Shown here one piece after another: positions 61,494 to 64,000 of a stretch of DNA of 64,000 nt (position 1 is its first letter; the number at the start of each line of letters is the position of its first letter). The position numbers were made by a program, and so were the translations under genes. The notes below the pieces were generated by a model, which saw nothing but the letters and a program-made list of their open reading frames with translations, ran no database searches and was not told where the DNA came from. Source of the DNA: Tabrizicola sp. TH137 (GTDB lineage Bacteria; Pseudomonadota; Alphaproteobacteria; Rhodobacterales; Rhodobacteraceae); the NCBI RefSeq assembly GCF_002855575.1, contig NZ_PKRQ01000007.1, positions 176,790 to 240,789 on the forward strand, given 5' to 3'.

Positions 61494-62356
61494 CATCCCC
61501 TCAACTTTGCCTGTATCTCCAGCAGATCGGCCCAGGCCTCCCGCTTCGCCGCCGGGTTGCGCAGCAGATAGGCCGGATGCGTCATCGGCATCACCGGACG
61601 GCCCAGCGCCTCGGCCCAGGTCCCGCGCAGCCGCAGAATGCCCTTCGCCCCCAGCAGCGCCGAACAGGGAGTATTCCCCATCACCACGATGATCTCCGGC
61701 GCCGCAAGCTCCACATGCCGCGCCACAAAGGGCCGCATCATGGCAATCTCCTCCGGCGTCGGCTCCCGGTTCCCCGGCGGCCGCCAGGGCATCACATTGG
61801 TGATATAAAGCGCCCGCTCCAGATCGGGGCTTTCCCGCGACAGCCCGATCGCCGCGAACATCCGGTCCAAGAGCTGCCCCGCCGCGCCGACGAAGGGCCG
61901 TCCTTCAAGGTCCTCTTCCCGCCCGGGCGCCTCGCCCAGCACCAGGACCCGCGCCCCCGCCCGCCCATCGGCAAAGACAAGGTTCCGCGCGCCCTTCTTC
62001 ACCTCGCAATGCTCATATCCCGCCAGTGCCTCGCGCAGCGCTTCAAGACTGCCCGCCGCCCTGGCCCGCGCCTCGGCCTCGGCCACCGCGGCATCCGCCG
62101 CCGCCGCCGCCCGCTCCGCCGCGCTGATCTGCGGCACATAGGGCTCCGCCGCCGCCCGCGCAGGCTTCGCCGCCGCCACCGCTGCCACCGCCGCCGCAGG
62201 CGCCGCCCCCTGCCAGGCCGCCCGCTCGGGCAGGTCATAGGCATTCACCGGCGCATCGCCGATCACATCGGTCAGCCCCATCTCCACCTGCCATTGCAGC
62301 GCCGCACGCGCCGCAAGCCAGCCTTCGGGTGTGGTGATGTCGAACTCGATTCCCAT
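61493..62356 (-). CDS. Uracil-DNA glycosylase, family 4-like, few cysteines
   Basis: 287 residues. An Ala-rich linker (about 50-105) precedes the catalytic domain: LGEAPGREEDLEGRPFVGAA, GQLLDRMF, NVMPWRPPGNREPTPEE and MTHPAYLLRNP. Removes uracil from DNA. Family 4 enzymes usually carry a 4Fe-4S cluster bound by four Cys; this protein has only two Cys in all (EHCEVKKG and NTPCSA). Overlaps moaB by one base. Confidence 0.93.
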   Translation of the reverse strand: MGIEFDITTPEGWLAARAALQWQVEMGLTDVIGDAPVNAYDLPERAAWQGAAPAAAVAAVAAAKPARAAAEPYVPQISAAERAAAAADAAVAEAEARARAAGSLEALREALAGYEHCEVKKGARNLVFADGRAGARVLVLGEAPGREEDLEGRPFVGAAGQLLDRMFAAIGLSRESPDLERALYITNVMPWRPPGNREPTPEEIAMMRPFVARHVELAAPEIIVVMGNTPCSALLGAKGILRLRGTWAEALGRPVMPMTHPAYLLRNPAAKREAWADLLEIQAKLRG

Positions 62357-62486
62357 GCCCGCAAACCTAGGCCCGCCCCCGCCCCCGCGCCACCGCCAAA
62401 TTTCTTCCCCCAGCTCTGGCCCCCCGCCCGCTTGCCCGAACCCCCGCCCCCCGCTACAAGCCCCCTGAACACCGAAGGAGGAACAG

Positions 62487-63449
62487 ATGACCTTCCGCGC
62501 CCGCCACCTCCTCGGCATCGAACATCTGGCCCCGCTGGAAATCACCACCGTCCTCGATCTGGCCGACCGCTATGTCGATCTGAACCGCCGCACGGTGAAA
62601 CAGTCCGACGTGCTGGCAGGCATGACGCAGATCAACATGTTCTTCGAAAACTCCACCCGCACGCAGGCCAGCTTCGAACTGGCGGGAAAGCGTCTCGGGG
62701 CCGATGTGATGAACATGGCCGTGGCCCAATCCTCGGTGAAGAAGGGCGAGACGCTGATCGACACCGCCCTCACCCTCAACGCCATGCATCCCGACCTGCT
62801 GGTCGTCCGCCACCCGTCCTCCGGCGCGGTCAACCTCCTTGCCTCCAAGGTCAACTGCGCCGTCCTGAACGCAGGCGACGGCCGCCACGAACACCCGACC
62901 CAGGCGCTGCTTGATGCGCTGACGATCCGCCGCGCCAAGGGCCGCATCCAGCGCCTCACCGTCGCCATCTGCGGCGACATCGCCCATAGCCGCGTTGCCC
63001 GGTCGAACCTCATCCTTCTGGGCAAGATGGAAAACCGCATCCGCCTGATCGGCCCGCCCACGCTGATGCCCGCCGGCATCGGCGAATTCGGGGTGGAAGT
63101 CTATGACGACATGCGCAAGGGCCTCGAAGGCGCCGATGTGGTGATGATGCTGCGGCTCCAGAAGGAACGCATGGATGGCGGCTTCATCCCCTCGGAACGC
63201 GAATACTACCACCGCTACGGGCTGGATGCCGAAAAGCTCGCCCATGCCAAAGCCGATGCCATCGTGATGCATCCTGGTCCCATGAACCGGGGGGTCGAGA
63301 TCGACGGCGACCTCGCCGATGACATCAACCGCTCCGTCATCCAGGATCAGGTCGAAATGGGCGTCGCCGTCCGCATGGCCTGCATGGACCTCCTCGCCCG
63401 CAACCTCCGCCTCGAACGCGGGCGCAAGATCGTGGGGACGATGGTGTGA
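62487..63449 (+). CDS. pyrB: Aspartate carbamoyltransferase catalytic subunit
   Basis: Second step of pyrimidine synthesis, joining carbamoyl phosphate and aspartate. 320 residues. Carbamoyl phosphate loop [28 protein letters not shown] and [11 protein letters not shown] are present. ATG 62487 has AAGGAGGA upstream. No pyrC or pyrI is seen next to it; the following frame starts within its stop codon. Confidence 0.97.
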   Translation: MTFRARHLLGIEHLAPLEITTVLDLADRYVDLNRRTVKQSDVLAGMTQINMFFENSTRTQASFELAGKRLGADVMNMAVAQSSVKKGETLIDTALTLNAMHPDLLVVRHPSSGAVNLLASKVNCAVLNAGDGRHEHPTQALLDALTIRRAKGRIQRLTVAICGDIAHSRVARSNLILLGKMENRIRLIGPPTLMPAGIGEFGVEVYDDMRKGLEGADVVMMLRLQKERMDGGFIPSEREYYHRYGLDAEKLAHAKADAIVMHPGPMNRGVEIDGDLADDINRSVIQDQVEMGVAVRMACMDLLARNLRLERGRKIVGTMV

Positions 63450-63916
63450 TGCTTGGAAAACTTCATCGGATCAAGAACATCAGATCTGTCTGGCCGGACG
63501 AAGCACGAAACTTCACCCCATGGCTCGCAGAGGCGGACAATTTGGCTGAGCTGGCAGAGGCGATCGGTTTGGACAGAGATGGGCTGGAAGTTGAAGGGAT
63601 CGAAAAATCCATAGGAACTTTCTCAGCCGATATAGTGTGCCGCTCGACAAGCCCAAATGGAGGCCTCGTCGTAATTGAGAATATGTTCGGCAAGTCAGAT
63701 CACGACCACCTAGGTAAACTACTGACCTATGCAAGCGGAACCGAGGCCAGAACAGTCATCTTAATTGCCGAGACAATCCGGGAGGAACATCGGGCGGCAT
63801 TGGACTGGTTGAATGCAATAAGTGACGATGATCACTCATTCTTTGCCTGTGAGATCGAACTCTGGCGAATTGGCGACAGTCCACCCGCCCCACGGTTCAA
63901 CCTAAGGAACGTCTGA
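63449..63916 (+). CDS. PD-(D/E)XK nuclease-like protein, DUF4268-type N-terminal domain
   Basis: 155 residues. Segments such as WLAEADNLAELAEAIGL, VIENMFGKSDHDHLGKLLTY and IELWRIGDSPPAP match the N-terminal restriction-nuclease-like domain I recall from DUF4268 proteins; the usual C-terminal domain is missing because a stop follows at once (FNLRNV). ATG 63449 overlaps the pyrB stop. Base use looks clearly lower in GC than in all preceding genes, with A/T-ending codons. Probably horizontally acquired and possibly a truncated remnant. Confidence 0.7.
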   Translation: MLGKLHRIKNIRSVWPDEARNFTPWLAEADNLAELAEAIGLDRDGLEVEGIEKSIGTFSADIVCRSTSPNGGLVVIENMFGKSDHDHLGKLLTYASGTEARTVILIAETIREEHRAALDWLNAISDDDHSFFACEIELWRIGDSPPAPRFNLRNV

Positions 63917-64000
63917 TCAACGCGTTCGGCTGCGCCGAGATTTGTGTTTGAGTGCTACCGCGGTGCAGTCAGCTGGCCCTGAGCAGCGATATTCCAGCTT
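63917..64000. other. Right edge, nothing supported
   Basis: 84 bases after the DUF4268-like stop. I see no gene start or structure that can be supported; any acquired segment would continue beyond the window. Confidence 0.5.

Noticed and set aside
1..64000. tRNA, rRNA, CRISPR, IS elements or integrases
   Set aside because: No cloverleaf, no regularly spaced repeats and no transposase or integrase motifs were seen on either strand.

Overview
The window is GC-rich, densely packed bacterial DNA. Gene content and order point to an alphaproteobacterium of the Rhodobacteraceae (Rhodobacter/Gemmobacter/Tabrizicola-like). Supporting signs are a SAM/SAH riboswitch in front of metK (a class known from Rhodobacterales), a chemotaxis cluster laid out like Rhodobacter che operon 1, a DeoC gene followed by a two-domain ALDH16 enzyme, and a miaB/phoH/ybeY/corC/lnt block. 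I saw no tRNA or rRNA gene, no CRISPR array and no transposase.

Layout. (1) 1-19.9 kb is mostly housekeeping on the minus strand: rpsA (cut by the window edge), cmk-aroA, trmB, metK with its riboswitch, and the lnt/corC/ybeY/phoH/miaB envelope and RNA-maturation block, which contains an OmpA-like protein plus lipoprotein pair. Small accessory genes (NTF2-like, Asp-nucleophile hydrolase with a divergent ArsR-type regulator, SDR) lie between cmk and rpsA. An ECF sigma factor with its NrsF-type membrane partner closes the block. (2) 20.1-37.6 kb is a large chemotaxis locus on the plus strand: cheD, receptor, then two successive STAS-CheY-CheA-CheW modules, a second receptor, a third CheW, two CheR and a terminal CheB. 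It is met head-on by a soluble receptor-like protein with an eroded signalling hairpin. (3) 37.7-40.3 kb is a small catabolic module (flavin monooxygenase, tautomerase-like protein, alpha/beta hydrolase) with a convergent TetR regulator. (4) 40.4-44.9 kb is a Frc-type sugar ABC transporter with a divergent ROK regulator. (5) 45.1-51 kb is a six-gene Mrp cation/proton antiporter. (6) 51-54.4 kb holds deoC and ALDH16, followed by four consecutive perfect palindromes. (7) 54.5-63.4 kb holds yqgE, a DsbD-alpha-like periplasmic protein, an RND efflux pair, moaB, a family-4-like uracil-DNA glycosylase and pyrB. (8) At 63.45 kb the base composition appears to drop and a short PD-(D/E)XK/DUF4268-like protein begins, probably the edge of acquired DNA.

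How the parts work together. The che genes can form one or two complete arrays: receptors, CheW adaptors, two CheA kinases, CheR/CheB/CheD adaptation enzymes and three CheY outputs. A 113-residue protein of unknown function is translationally coupled to one CheY. The Frc transporter genes and the ROK gene share an AT-rich palindrome. MetK is predicted to be shut off by its own product through the riboswitch. Many gene pairs overlap by 1-4 bases, so translation is widely coupled.

Most interesting for follow-up: the two-module che locus with its uncharacterised coupled protein, the receptor-like protein lacking key CheA/CheW contact residues, the four-palindrome block, the riboswitch with an extra hairpin, and the acquired-looking gene at the right edge.
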